Source of the DNA: a virus
Virus record (IMG/VR): IMGVR_UViG_3300007554_000034
Span: 1-20,109 of that record
DNA length: 20,109 nucleotides
Reading direction: 5' to 3' (one strand)
This document shows, piece after piece, positions 1-8,404 of the stretch. Numbering within the stretch: position 1 is the stretch's first letter; each line of letters starts with the position of its first letter. A program made the translations under genes and the position numbers. The notes below the pieces were generated by a model. That model saw nothing but the letters and a program-made list of their open reading frames with translations. It was not told the origin of the DNA and searched no databases.

Positions 1-864
1 CAATTAAATAAAGACATTTTTGAAACCATTTATTTTGCGGCGGTTAGTGAAAGTAATGAATTGTGTAAAACTGAACAATACCAACCATATAAGTTCTTTG
101 AAGGTTCACCATTATCACAAGGAGTATTTCAATTTGATATGTGGGGTCTTAAAGAAGATGAACTTTCAGGTTTTTGGGATTGGAAATCTTTGAAAGAAGA
201 CGTTGCTAAATGGGGTGTTTGTAACTCATTATTTACGGCTCAGATGCCTGTCGCATCTTCGGCTAAGATTACAGGTTCTTACGAAATGACTGAACCTGCC
301 CACTCAGCAATCTTTAACAGACGAGTAGTTGGTGGTGAGATTATGATTGTAAATAAGTACCTCATCAACGACTTTGAAAAGATTGGTATTTGGTGTGAAG
401 ATTTGAAAAATGAAATCATCATGAACGATGGGTCAATTCAAAACATCAACTTCAACAATTATCTTGACCCTGAAGAAAAAACTTACAACAAAAAAGTTAA
501 ACGTATTGAGCACTTAATCCCTAAATACAAAACTATTTGGGAGATTTCACAAAGAGAACTTATTGATATGGCGGCTGACAGAGCACCTTTCATTGACCAA
601 ACACAATCAATGAATATCTACATGTCAAACCCAACATTGTCTAAGATTTCTTCATCACATTTTCACTCATGGAAAAGAGGTTTGAAAACTTTGTGTTACT
701 ATGTTAGAACTAAAGCAATTTCAACGGGAGCAAAACACTTAGCGGTTGATATCACTAAAGTTAGAAAACCTGTTACTAAAACTGATACACCAACAGTAAC
801 TTATACTCAGGAAACACAAAAACCAACTGATTCACAATTTGAATGTTTTGGGTGTTCATCTTAA
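1..864 (+). CDS. nrdA: Ribonucleoside-diphosphate reductase large subunit (class I), C-terminal part, 5'-truncated by window edge
   Basis: This enzyme reduces ribonucleoside diphosphates to deoxyribonucleotides, in complex with a radical-generating small subunit (NrdB), and feeds phage DNA synthesis. The reading frame is open from base 1 (QLNKDIFETIYFAAV...), so the TTG at 61 is internal and the true start lies upstream. Visible family motifs are MPVASSAKITG (the MPTASTAQI-type loop), RAPFIDQTQSMNIYM (compare R..FIDQSQSLN), the adjacent tyrosines in LCYYVRTKA at 697-702 that match the radical-transfer Tyr pair, and the C-terminal tail CFGC at 844-855, which fits the redox-shuttle cysteine pair. 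About 287 residues are present, roughly the last third to 40% of a normal NrdA. The tail just before the CxxC is rich in Thr/Pro/Gln, as expected for the flexible swinging arm. Nothing looks broken. It is followed directly by a terminator, so it probably ends a metabolism transcription unit separate from the tail genes. Confidence 0.95.
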   Translation, partial: QLNKDIFETIYFAAVSESNELCKTEQYQPYKFFEGSPLSQGVFQFDMWGLKEDELSGFWDWKSLKEDVAKWGVCNSLFTAQMPVASSAKITGSYEMTEPAHSAIFNRRVVGGEIMIVNKYLINDFEKIGIWCEDLKNEIIMNDGSIQNINFNNYLDPEEKTYNKKVKRIEHLIPKYKTIWEISQRELIDMAADRAPFIDQTQSMNIYMSNPTLSKISSSHFHSWKRGLKTLCYYVRTKAISTGAKHLAVDITKVRKPVTKTDTPTVTYTQETQKPTDSQFECFGCSS

Positions 865-896
865 TCACGACATTAATCACGACATTAATCCCGACA
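861..896 (+). repeat. Three tandem 12-nt units (TTAATCACGACA), third unit diverged into terminator arm
   Basis: Units lie at 861-872, 873-884 and 885-896. The first two are identical and the third has C instead of A in the middle (TTAATCCCGACA). The first unit contains the stop codon of the reductase gene. A fourth, out-of-array copy of the core (ATCACGACATTA) lies at 938-949, just before the gp25-like gene. The third unit is the left arm of the terminator hairpin. The repeats may be simple duplication of terminator sequence or protein-binding sites. Confidence 0.75.
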
Positions 897-914
897 TATT
901 GTCGGGATTTTTTA
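887..914 (+). terminator. Rho-independent terminator after the reductase gene
   Basis: A perfect 10-bp stem pairs AATCCCGACA (887-896) with TGTCGGGATT (900-909) across a TAT loop, and a T-rich run continues to about 914. It starts 22 bases after the reductase stop codon and is the clearest intrinsic terminator in the window. It isolates the nucleotide-metabolism gene from the downstream tail genes. Confidence 0.88.
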
Positions 915-917
915 TTT

Positions 918-930
918 TGTAACTATTTAT
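918..930 (+). promoter_or_regulatory. Candidate promoter element upstream of the gp25-like gene
   Basis: AACTATTTAT at 921-930 lies after the terminator and 30 bases before the ATG at 961. The same ten bases recur at 3313-3322 before the 1688-aa gene. A new transcript must start somewhere here because the terminator closes the upstream unit. The resemblance to a T4-like late element is weak, so this is placed by context and by the repeated word only. Confidence 0.28.
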
Positions 931-960
931 TGAAAATATCACGACATTATATTTATTAGT

Positions 961-1419
961 ATGGCAGATGGTTTCACATATGGTATTAACTTCCCCTTTC
1001 AAGACTCTTTTGACGGAAAGTATTTAGATTTATCTGATTATACCGACGAAGAGATTAGAACCGACTTGGTTCACTTGATTCTTACAAGAAAAGGAAGTAG
1101 ATATTTTTTACCTGATTTTGGTACTCGTTTATATGAATATATTTTCGAACCATTAGACGGACCAACATTCTCTGACATTTCGGCTGAGATTAGACAAGCG
1201 GTTGAGGATTACATGCCTAACTTAAAGATAACTAACATTACTGTAACACCAGCATCTGCGGGTGAAGAAAATAAAGGTACTTACATTAATGAGAATGACC
1301 AAAGAGAATACAGGGTTACTAATATTAGTCAATTAGAACATACCGCCAAAATTAAAATTGATTATACTATCACTGATAGCGCTTTTAATACGTCAGATTT
1401 CATAATCATCAATATTTAA
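961..1419 (+). CDS. gp25: Baseplate wedge protein, T4 gp25-like
   Basis: This 152-residue protein has the signature of the gp25/GpW-type wedge subunit, which sits at the inner baseplate, bridges the wedges to the central hub and nucleates sheath assembly. Residues 45-66 carry the hallmark: GSRYFLPDFGTRLYEY followed by IFEP (family pattern G.R...P.FG..L...+FEP). It is preceded by an acidic N-terminal helix (about 25-40) and followed by a helix (about 70-86) and a beta-rich C-terminus. T4 gp25 has 132 residues, so this one is only slightly longer. The start is an ATG after an A/T-rich leader with no Shine-Dalgarno sequence. The gp6-like gene starts seven bases after its stop, the conserved gp25-gp6 order of contractile-tail phages. 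Confidence 0.9.
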   Translation: MADGFTYGINFPFQDSFDGKYLDLSDYTDEEIRTDLVHLILTRKGSRYFLPDFGTRLYEYIFEPLDGPTFSDISAEIRQAVEDYMPNLKITNITVTPASAGEENKGTYINENDQREYRVTNISQLEHTAKIKIDYTITDSAFNTSDFIIINI

Positions 1420-1425
1420 TAATAT

Positions 1426-3264
1426 ATGCCAAATAAGAAAATATCATATACAACTAGAGATTTCCAATCAATCAGGACTGAGTTGATTAATTTCACACGA
1501 ACTTACTATCCTGAGGTTGTTGACAATTTTAACGACGCGTCAGTTTTCTCAGTTTTGATGGATTTGAACGCGGCTGTTACTGATAACCTACATTATAATA
1601 TTGATAGAAGTATCCAAGAGACAGTTCTACAATATGCTCAACAAAGGTCATCAATTTTTAATATTGCCAGAACCTATGGTTTAAAGGTTCCTGGTATGAG
1701 ACCATCGGTTGCTTTGGTCGATTTCTCAATTACGGTACCTGCTTTTGGAGATAAAGAGGATATTAGATATTGTGGTATTTTAAGGAGAGGTTCCCAAATT
1801 AGTGGTGGTGGTCAAACATTTGAAACTGTATATGACATTGATTTTGCGTCACCAACAAGTAACGAGGGTTATCCTAATAGATTAAAAATACCTAATTTTG
1901 ACTCAAACAATAAATTAATTAATTATACTATTGTAAAAAGAGAAACGGTTGTGAACGGAGTTACTAAAGTTTTTAAACGAGTAATTACTCCTGTAGATGT
2001 CAAACCGTTTTTAGAGATATTCTTACCTGAAAAGAATGTTCTTGGTGTTACGAGTGTTTTATTAAAAGATGGAACACAATATGCTAACGTACCAAGTACT
2101 CAAGAATTTTTAGGTCTAAATAATAGATGGTACGAAGTAAGTGCCTTAGCCGAAGACAGAGTCTTTATCGAAGACCCAACCAAAGTTTCAGATAAACCAG
2201 GTATTAAAGTTGGTCGATATATTCAAGTTAATGATAAATTTATTACAGAGTATACCCCTGAAGGTTACATGAAAATGACTTTTGGTGGTGGTAGTCAATC
2301 TGCTGATGAACAACTACGTGAGTTTGCAAGAAACGGGTATGTTTTAAACCTTAACAAATACTCAAACAATTTCGCATTAGGAAGTGTATTGAAATCAAAT
2401 TCAACATTATTTGTTCAGTATCGTGTCGGTGGTGGTACAGTTAGTAATTTAGGTGTAAACACCATTACGCAAATTGGTACCGTTTCATTCTTTGTTAACG
2501 GTCCATCAGAGAACGTAAACACAAGTGTTGTTAATTCATTACGTTGTACTAACGTAACTGCAGCTATCGGTGGAGCAAATTTCCCAACAACTGAGGAGGT
2601 AAGGAACTTAGTTGCTTATAACTTCTCAGCTCAGAATAGAGCGGTAACTATTAATGACTACAATTCACTTATTAGAACAATGCCATCTCAGTTTGGTGCA
2701 CCTGCAAAAGTTGCTATAACAGAAGAAAATAACAAGATTAAAATTCAAATGTTATCTTATGATGATACAGGTTCTTTAACCGAAGTTGTATCGAATACCT
2801 TAAAGAATAACGTTGCGAATTACCTATCTAATTATCGAATGATAAATGACTACATTTCTTTAGAGACCGCAAATGTAATTGATTTAGGTATTAATATTGA
2901 TGTGGTTTTAGATAATAGTCAAAATCAGGGTGCGGTTATATCACAAATAATTAACATTGTTACTGAGTTTTTCAGTCCTTTAAGTAGAGAAATGGGTGAA
3001 AACGTATTTGTATCTGAGTTACGTAAATTAATACAGAGTGAGAATGGTGTAATTGCGGTATCCGACATTCAATTCTTCAACTTAGTTGGAGGACAATATT
3101 CTTCATCACAAACATCACAAAAATACATAGACCCTGTTACTCGTCAAATCGAATTAATTGATGATACAATCTTTGCACAACCAAACCAAATTTACCAAGT
3201 AAGATTCCCTAATAAGGATATTAATGTTCGTGTTAAGAATCTTAAAACGGTTAATTTTTCTTGA
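1426..3264 (+). CDS. gp6: Baseplate wedge protein, T4 gp6 / P2 gpJ-like
   Basis: A 612-residue protein, close to T4 gp6 (660). gp6/gpJ proteins form the continuous inner ring of the baseplate and link neighbouring wedges. The N-terminus matches the family: YTTRDFQSIRTEL, then FNDASVFSVLMDLNAA (about 35-50), then a helix RSIQETVLQYAQQRSSIFNIARTYG (split here as residues 61-75 and 76-85) before a region starting at the PG of residues 89-90. This is the arrangement of a short domain-swapped helical bundle leading into beta-rich domains. The later LVAYNFSAQNRAVTINDYNSLI segment is the usual gpJ/gp6 element where a module resumes with 'R.vt..Dy..l', followed by a C-terminal wedge-type fold. It starts at an ATG seven bases after the gp25-like gene and is surely co-transcribed with it. 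Its stop at 3264 is followed by a second TGA in frame. Confidence 0.85.
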   Translation: MPNKKISYTTRDFQSIRTELINFTRTYYPEVVDNFNDASVFSVLMDLNAAVTDNLHYNIDRSIQETVLQYAQQRSSIFNIARTYGLKVPGMRPSVALVDFSITVPAFGDKEDIRYCGILRRGSQISGGGQTFETVYDIDFASPTSNEGYPNRLKIPNFDSNNKLINYTIVKRETVVNGVTKVFKRVITPVDVKPFLEIFLPEKNVLGVTSVLLKDGTQYANVPSTQEFLGLNNRWYEVSALAEDRVFIEDPTKVSDKPGIKVGRYIQVNDKFITEYTPEGYMKMTFGGGSQSADEQLREFARNGYVLNLNKYSNNFALGSVLKSNSTLFVQYRVGGGTVSNLGVNTITQIGTVSFFVNGPSENVNTSVVNSLRCTNVTAAIGGANFPTTEEVRNLVAYNFSAQNRAVTINDYNSLIRTMPSQFGAPAKVAITEENNKIKIQMLSYDDTGSLTEVVSNTLKNNVANYLSNYRMINDYISLETANVIDLGINIDVVLDNSQNQGAVISQIINIVTEFFSPLSREMGENVFVSELRKLIQSENGVIAVSDIQFFNLVGGQYSSSQTSQKYIDPVTRQIELIDDTIFAQPNQIYQVRFPNKDINVRVKNLKTVNFS

Positions 3265-3290
3265 TGATTTATTTTAGAAATTAATGGATT

Positions 3291-3332
3291 ATCTTTTTGA
3301 AAATAGTATATAAACTATTTATCAAAAAAGAT
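3291..3332 (+). other. Imperfect A/T-rich inverted repeat just before the 1688-aa gene
   Basis: ATCTTTTTGAAAATAG (3291-3306) can pair with CTATTTATCAAAAAAGAT (3315-3332) across an 8-base loop (TATATAAA), with two single-base bulges. The right arm ends four bases before the ATG at 3337. It has no following T-run, so it is not a classical terminator. It could be a translational control hairpin in the leader, a weak bidirectional stop or a protein-binding palindrome. The loop and right arm also contain the candidate promoter word. Confidence 0.6.
3309..3322 (+). promoter_or_regulatory. Candidate late promoter (TATAAACTATTTAT)
   Basis: TATAAACTA at 3309-3317 resembles the T4 late promoter TATAAATA and recurs exactly at 19607-19615, also directly before a structural gene. 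It lies 19 bases upstream of the ATG at 3337, which would give a very short leader. Placement rests on the repeated word and on the 72-base gap between otherwise tightly packed genes. Confidence 0.35.
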
Positions 3333-3336
3333 TAAT

Positions 3337-6300
3337 ATGTCAAATTCCTATAGAATAAGAACAAAACCAGGTGTTGATAGTTCAGTTAGAGTCCTAATTG
3401 ACCAAGAGTTTGAGTATCTTGAAATTTTATCACTTAAAATATTACAAAATCAAATTTACACTCGTCAGTGTTCTGACTATGGGGTTATAGTAGGTCGTGT
3501 TAGTGTTAACAACGGTTTAGGTATCCCAAATGCCAAAGTTTCAGTCTTTATCCCATTAGAAGATATTGATGAAAATGACCCTGTTATTTCTGACCTTTAC
3601 CCATACAAAACATTAACGGACTTAAACGAAGATGGTTACCGTTATAATCTATTACCGTATAAACAACAACATGGGGGTCATACTGCAACAGGGACATTCT
3701 TTACTCGTGAAGACGTTCTAACCAACCCAACACTCATTGAGGTTTACGACAAATACTATAAGTTTAATGCAGTAACCAACGAGAGTGGTGATTATATGAT
3801 TTTTGGAGTTCCGGCAGGTTCTCAAACAGTTGTTGTTGATATTGATTTATCCGACATTGGTGAGTTTTCACTATCACCTCAGGATTTAATTAGAATGGGG
3901 GTTGCAACTGAAAATCAAGTTGCTGGTACCAAGTTTAAATCGTCAACTAATTTGAGGGAATTACCTCAAATTTTAACATTTAATAGAACCATTGAAGTTG
4001 AACCATTATGGGGACAACCTGATATTTGTAATTTAGGGATTACAAGAACTGACTTTGATGTTAGTGCTGAGACAAACATTAACATTACACCAACAGCTAT
4101 ATTTATGGGTTCTTTGGTATCAAGTAATGACGATACATATCTTAAGAAGAATTGTAAATCAAAACCGACCGCTGGTGACTTATGTAATTTGGTTACAGGA
4201 CCTGGTGAAATATTAGCTATTAGACAAACTATAGAACAAGACATTGATGGTAGACCAATATTAGAAAGTTTTGACTTAGACCAAGGTGGACAAGTAATTG
4301 ATGATAATGGTACTTGGATGATTGATGTTCCCATGAACATGGACTATATAACTACAAATGAATTTGGTGAAAGAATCATATCATCTGACCCAAAAGTTGG
4401 TGTACCAACAAAATCAAAATATCGTTTTAAAGTTAAATGGAATCAATCACCATCATTGGGTGCTGACCCAATTAAGAGGGGTTATTATTTAGTTCCTAAT
4501 ATTAAAGAATATGGGTGGGATATTGATGTCGACCCATTAAATGATGGTTCGGCCAGCTCCTCAAACAAAGAAGCTGCTGAAAAATCATACGCATTTAGTT
4601 TAGATTGGAGTGACTATGGGAATACTGGTACAACCATAGGACAACAAATGATTCAAGAGGCGATAAATTGTGAAGATAGATTCTTCGAAATGTCGTATAA
4701 CAAAGTTTACACAGTTTCACAATTAATATCACAATATAGGAAAGGTTACGGTAATTCTCGAATCATTTCAATCAAAGATATTTTAAATTCAGAATGTCAG
4801 AGTGAAAATAATAAGTTCCCAACTAACGACGCGGTAAGACAGTTTGATATTATATTCTTACTATTTCAAATATTTTCATTCTTAATGTTACCTGTGATAT
4901 ACACATTGGTAATTTTATCACACGTGTTAGCCTTCTTATTATTATTAATATCACCAATATTAGCTATATTGGCGGTCGTTGTGTTCCCATTTGTTTTGTT
5001 GGTTTGTGGAATTAATAATGTCTTAGCTAATTTATTTCCAAATAAATTTGACCACAAAGATTGTCCTAATTTAGATGATTTAGGTGATACAATTAATAAA
5101 ATTTTTAATTTATATAAATTATTCACCACTATTCAGGTACCTAATTTAGCATATCCTGATTGTGAAATGTGTGACTGTGAAGTTGGTGTACCTACTTCAC
5201 CCGAAGAAGAGACAATAGGTGCTACAGGATTAGAGTCAGCATACGCGGAGGCTTTAAATAATGGGTCTAACGCGGTTTTAACACCTTTGGAAGTTGCTGA
5301 AAGTTATGTTGAAAATGACTCCCAATATATTACTGACGGTAATAGTTATGAGAAGTTATTTGCAGGTGCCCTTATGGGTGTTTCAGGGTCAACTAATTTC
5401 CCATTAGTTGCTCAAACAAGAGCACCACAACCCCAAATATTAAACACAGGGAATACCCTAACAAGTATATTCACATCAAGTTTACCGATTTATGAACGAA
5501 TTAATTTATTCAACACTAAGGCGAAATACTTTGATAATTCACCAACAAACCCTGGAGGTGGTGTAAACCGAATAAAAGTTTCATTTAATACCGCAAACAA
5601 TGTTTATCACTATGACAATGTTATTGTTTTAATGGTTAGACCTGATAATAGTAACGTTTATCAATCTGGTAATATCGTCACATTCCAACAACCGTCATTA
5701 AGTAGTGATTCAAACATTACTGGTTATACTACGATAAATCAATTTGGAACTACAAGTATAACAGGTACAACAATTAATAATTCTGGTGGTACAATAACGG
5801 TCCAATACGCGGATTATAGTAACCCAAATAATTTATTAACCCAAACATATACAAGTCAACAAAATCCAAACGATTCTGTTTACGCAAGATTCCCTATGGA
5901 TATTGAGTATTTTCAGGTTATCACAGGTATGACTTATTCAGACTTTGACAATCAATGTAGTACGACACCAAATACTAACTCATTAAATGAAAGATTCTTA
6001 AAGAACACAATGAATGTTTATAAGTTCACAAGAACTGATTCAACAATTAGCTGTGGTGTAGGAATTTCAAACTATTTTAATTACACTCAACAAAATCAAT
6101 TGGTTCCACCATTAACCGCATTAACTAATTATGGTAATCAAAAAATTATTTTCTTAGTTAGAGGAGTTGACCCAAATACTACAAGACAAACTTGTTCTTA
6201 TGATTTAAGTTTATTATTCGGTTATAATTCGTTTAATGAACCTGGATATACCGTAACAGGTCAATACAAATTAAATCATCCTGTTAAACCAGGTTTTAAA

Positions 6301-8403
6301 AATACTCAACACAATATTGGGTCTAACACAACTTTAGATTCATATAGTAACAATTATTTATATCACGATTCTTATCATTTCCTACCATCGTCTACAGGTA
6401 ACGCATCTTTCAGTTCTTTTACCTCAAATATGGTATCGCATTATTCATCATTAGATTCGAATAATCTTGGGTTTGTACCACAGTCAGGTATGCCGACAGT
6501 TTCAACAGGTTTCACGGCAATTGTTAATGGTCTTAAAGTAAAATCTAATAACATGTATACTCGTGAGTATACAGATTTAACAGGTAATACCTACACACAA
6601 AATACAACAAACAATCGTGGTTATTTTGAAAATGAGATTGTTGAAGGTGGCAGTGGTTTATATGGTAATATGCCAACAACATACTCGACGTGTGGAAGTG
6701 TTATTGACTCTCTATTTGCAGCAAGTCCATTTTTATCAATTTATTACGCACCGGCATACTCAACAGCCACTTCATTAACTTATGGGTTAGGTGGTTCAGG
6801 TAATCAAATTGTGATGAGGTCAGATAGATTACCAACTTCTAGTGTTAGACAAGATAACATAAACAACAGTTTCCCATTACAATCTAATCTGTATTTTTCG
6901 GTATTTGTTGTTAATGAAGACGGTACTTCAGTGTCTTATGTTAGTCAAAATCCTGTAATTGCTTCAGCAGCTTCACAAGATAACCAAGAAGACCAACCGA
7001 GCTCAATTAGTTCTGAATTATTCAATACTTTTAATTGTGGTAGTATGATACCTCTTGGTTGCTATAAAGAAGCACCTGACGGAACCATGTATATTGCACC
7101 TGAAGGTGATGATTGTTATAAAGCTTTAGGGGGTAAACCTAAAATGATTAACGGTTGTTACAATTTAGTATCATTTATTTTCGTATCATTACCGAGTGAT
7201 ATTGTATCAATTACAGAATGGTTATCAAGGTTAACAATAAACTTTGCGGCTTGTCGAAATGTGTTTGGTCACTTATTTACGAATAATTGGATTAATGGTG
7301 TTCTATACCCATTTAGTTTTAGAAATGATGTGGTTTATTCATCACCAACATCACCAAACCCAAATCAATTAATTTCTGCTAATTATTGTAAAGATGTCGT
7401 GACATTACACCCAACAACTAACTTCTATTATAGAAGTAGTCCTTATTCGGTTAGTAATAATTCATTTATCGGTAAAAAGAACCCAACAGGTTTATTTGGC
7501 TCCTTCAATGGTAACGAATATAGTTTACAGTTTCCAACAACCATGATGGACTTAGGACCAAGAGCAGATTACTTACAAGATATTATTTTATCTGATGGTT
7601 TTGACGGATATGTCGCAAACAAATTAAATAATAGTAGTTACTCAGATGTTAGTGATATATTAAACTTATTTATCATTACCCGTTTAGCGAATACGAATTT
7701 CTTGAGTCAATTAACGGGTTCTGGCAGTATTGGTAAGTTCTTCAGTCGTGATAATAATATGGTTGATGCGGATTACGCTCAATCAATTTCAGTAAACTCT
7801 GAGATTGGTGTGGCACCTTTTGAAACAGGTAATTACACACAACCTAATCAAATCTATGTAAATTCATTAGCAGGTCCCGGAAATGAGGCTTTATTTGGTA
7901 TTTTCTTCACATCAGATACTCAAGTTAGAGATTATATTACACCAAAAAGAACCATTTTAAACCCAAATGTTAGTGTGGTTAACCCATGTGCGTTTAATGA
8001 ATTTGGTGCGTTCACACAAGAAGTACCGATGTATCAGTGGGGTATAACACCATCATCTCCGAGTATTTTTGGTACTCAAAAGAATGATTGGTATACAACA
8101 GGTATTGACGGTGTCAAGTTCTTTTCTCACGGATATCAAAGTATGGACAGATTATTAGCATCGTCAAGATACTTTAGAACCAATAATAATAATCAGAACG
8201 ACTACTTCAAAGGATATATTTATAGTGTTGATGGGTCAGGTCAATTAGAATGGAGTAATCTATCTAAATCACCTAATACGTTTGTTTCAGACGCCATTAC
8301 TGTTGGTGCACCTTACCATTTCTATTTTGGATTAAAAAGAGGTAAAACCGCTTATGATAGATTCCTATCTAAATGGGTTGATACAAATAAAGTTGTTGCG
8401 TAA
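3337..8403 (+). CDS. Very large baseplate-region structural protein with regulatory-like Ig domain and central hydrophobic block
   Basis: 1688 residues, the largest protein in the window. I do not recognise a named family for the whole. The N-terminus (RIRTKPGVDSSVRVLIDQEF) leads into what looks like a carboxypeptidase-regulatory-like Ig fold: GVIVGRVSVNNGLGIPNAKV (49-68) and, after a ~65-residue insertion, FNAVTNESGDYMIFGVPAGS (143-162), the usual 'G.V....g.pi..A.V ... T...G.Y.i..vp.G' pattern. Residues about 503-567 (4843-5037) are almost purely hydrophobic (FLLLLISPILAILAVVVFPF in the centre), long enough for two membrane spans, and are followed by a cysteine cluster CEMCDC at 609-614. The remaining ~1000 residues are Asn/Ser/Thr/Gly/Tyr-rich and beta-prone, with a second Cys-rich patch around 7030-7165. 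It follows gp6, the position of T4 gene 7, but I see no gp7 resemblance. Structural role is inferred from context, size and composition. Confidence 0.8.
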   Translation: MSNSYRIRTKPGVDSSVRVLIDQEFEYLEILSLKILQNQIYTRQCSDYGVIVGRVSVNNGLGIPNAKVSVFIPLEDIDENDPVISDLYPYKTLTDLNEDGYRYNLLPYKQQHGGHTATGTFFTREDVLTNPTLIEVYDKYYKFNAVTNESGDYMIFGVPAGSQTVVVDIDLSDIGEFSLSPQDLIRMGVATENQVAGTKFKSSTNLRELPQILTFNRTIEVEPLWGQPDICNLGITRTDFDVSAETNINITPTAIFMGSLVSSNDDTYLKKNCKSKPTAGDLCNLVTGPGEILAIRQTIEQDIDGRPILESFDLDQGGQVIDDNGTWMIDVPMNMDYITTNEFGERIISSDPKVGVPTKSKYRFKVKWNQSPSLGADPIKRGYYLVPNIKEYGWDIDVDPLNDGSASSSNKEAAEKSYAFSLDWSDYGNTGTTIGQQMIQEAINCEDRFFEMSYNKVYTVSQLISQYRKGYGNSRIISIKDILNSECQSENNKFPTNDAVRQFDIIFLLFQIFSFLMLPVIYTLVILSHVLAFLLLLISPILAILAVVVFPFVLLVCGINNVLANLFPNKFDHKDCPNLDDLGDTINKIFNLYKLFTTIQVPNLAYPDCEMCDCEVGVPTSPEEETIGATGLESAYAEALNNGSNAVLTPLEVAESYVENDSQYITDGNSYEKLFAGALMGVSGSTNFPLVAQTRAPQPQILNTGNTLTSIFTSSLPIYERINLFNTKAKYFDNSPTNPGGGVNRIKVSFNTANNVYHYDNVIVLMVRPDNSNVYQSGNIVTFQQPSLSSDSNITGYTTINQFGTTSITGTTINNSGGTITVQYADYSNPNNLLTQTYTSQQNPNDSVYARFPMDIEYFQVITGMTYSDFDNQCSTTPNTNSLNERFLKNTMNVYKFTRTDSTISCGVGISNYFNYTQQNQLVPPLTALTNYGNQKIIFLVRGVDPNTTRQTCSYDLSLLFGYNSFNEPGYTVTGQYKLNHPVKPGFKNTQHNIGSNTTLDSYSNNYLYHDSYHFLPSSTGNASFSSFTSNMVSHYSSLDSNNLGFVPQSGMPTVSTGFTAIVNGLKVKSNNMYTREYTDLTGNTYTQNTTNNRGYFENEIVEGGSGLYGNMPTTYSTCGSVIDSLFAASPFLSIYYAPAYSTATSLTYGLGGSGNQIVMRSDRLPTSSVRQDNINNSFPLQSNLYFSVFVVNEDGTSVSYVSQNPVIASAASQDNQEDQPSSISSELFNTFNCGSMIPLGCYKEAPDGTMYIAPEGDDCYKALGGKPKMINGCYNLVSFIFVSLPSDIVSITEWLSRLTINFAACRNVFGHLFTNNWINGVLYPFSFRNDVVYSSPTSPNPNQLISANYCKDVVTLHPTTNFYYRSSPYSVSNNSFIGKKNPTGLFGSFNGNEYSLQFPTTMMDLGPRADYLQDIILSDGFDGYVANKLNNSSYSDVSDILNLFIITRLANTNFLSQLTGSGSIGKFFSRDNNMVDADYAQSISVNSEIGVAPFETGNYTQPNQIYVNSLAGPGNEALFGIFFTSDTQVRDYITPKRTILNPNVSVVNPCAFNEFGAFTQEVPMYQWGITPSSPSIFGTQKNDWYTTGIDGVKFFSHGYQSMDRLLASSRYFRTNNNNQNDYFKGYIYSVDGSGQLEWSNLSKSPNTFVSDAITVGAPYHFYFGLKRGKTAYDRFLSKWVDTNKVVA

Positions 8404-8404
8404 T

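Noticed and set aside
61-864. TTG at 61 as the reductase gene start
   Set aside because: The frame is open to base 1 and the upstream residues fit the reductase family, so the gene is cut by the window edge.
861-949. Possible CRISPR array
   Set aside because: Units are only 12 bases, contiguous and without spacers. There are no cas genes.
3966-5129. Minus-strand open frames at 3966-4340 and 4866-5129
   Set aside because: Both lie fully inside the 1688-aa gene, whose protein is coherent throughout. The second is the antisense of the hydrophobic block.
8354-8404. Upstream ATG at 8354 as the start of the 599-aa gene
   Set aside because: It would create a 50-base overlap with the 1688-aa gene, unlike the 1-2 base spacing of neighbours. 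The ATG at 8405 fits the operon pattern.
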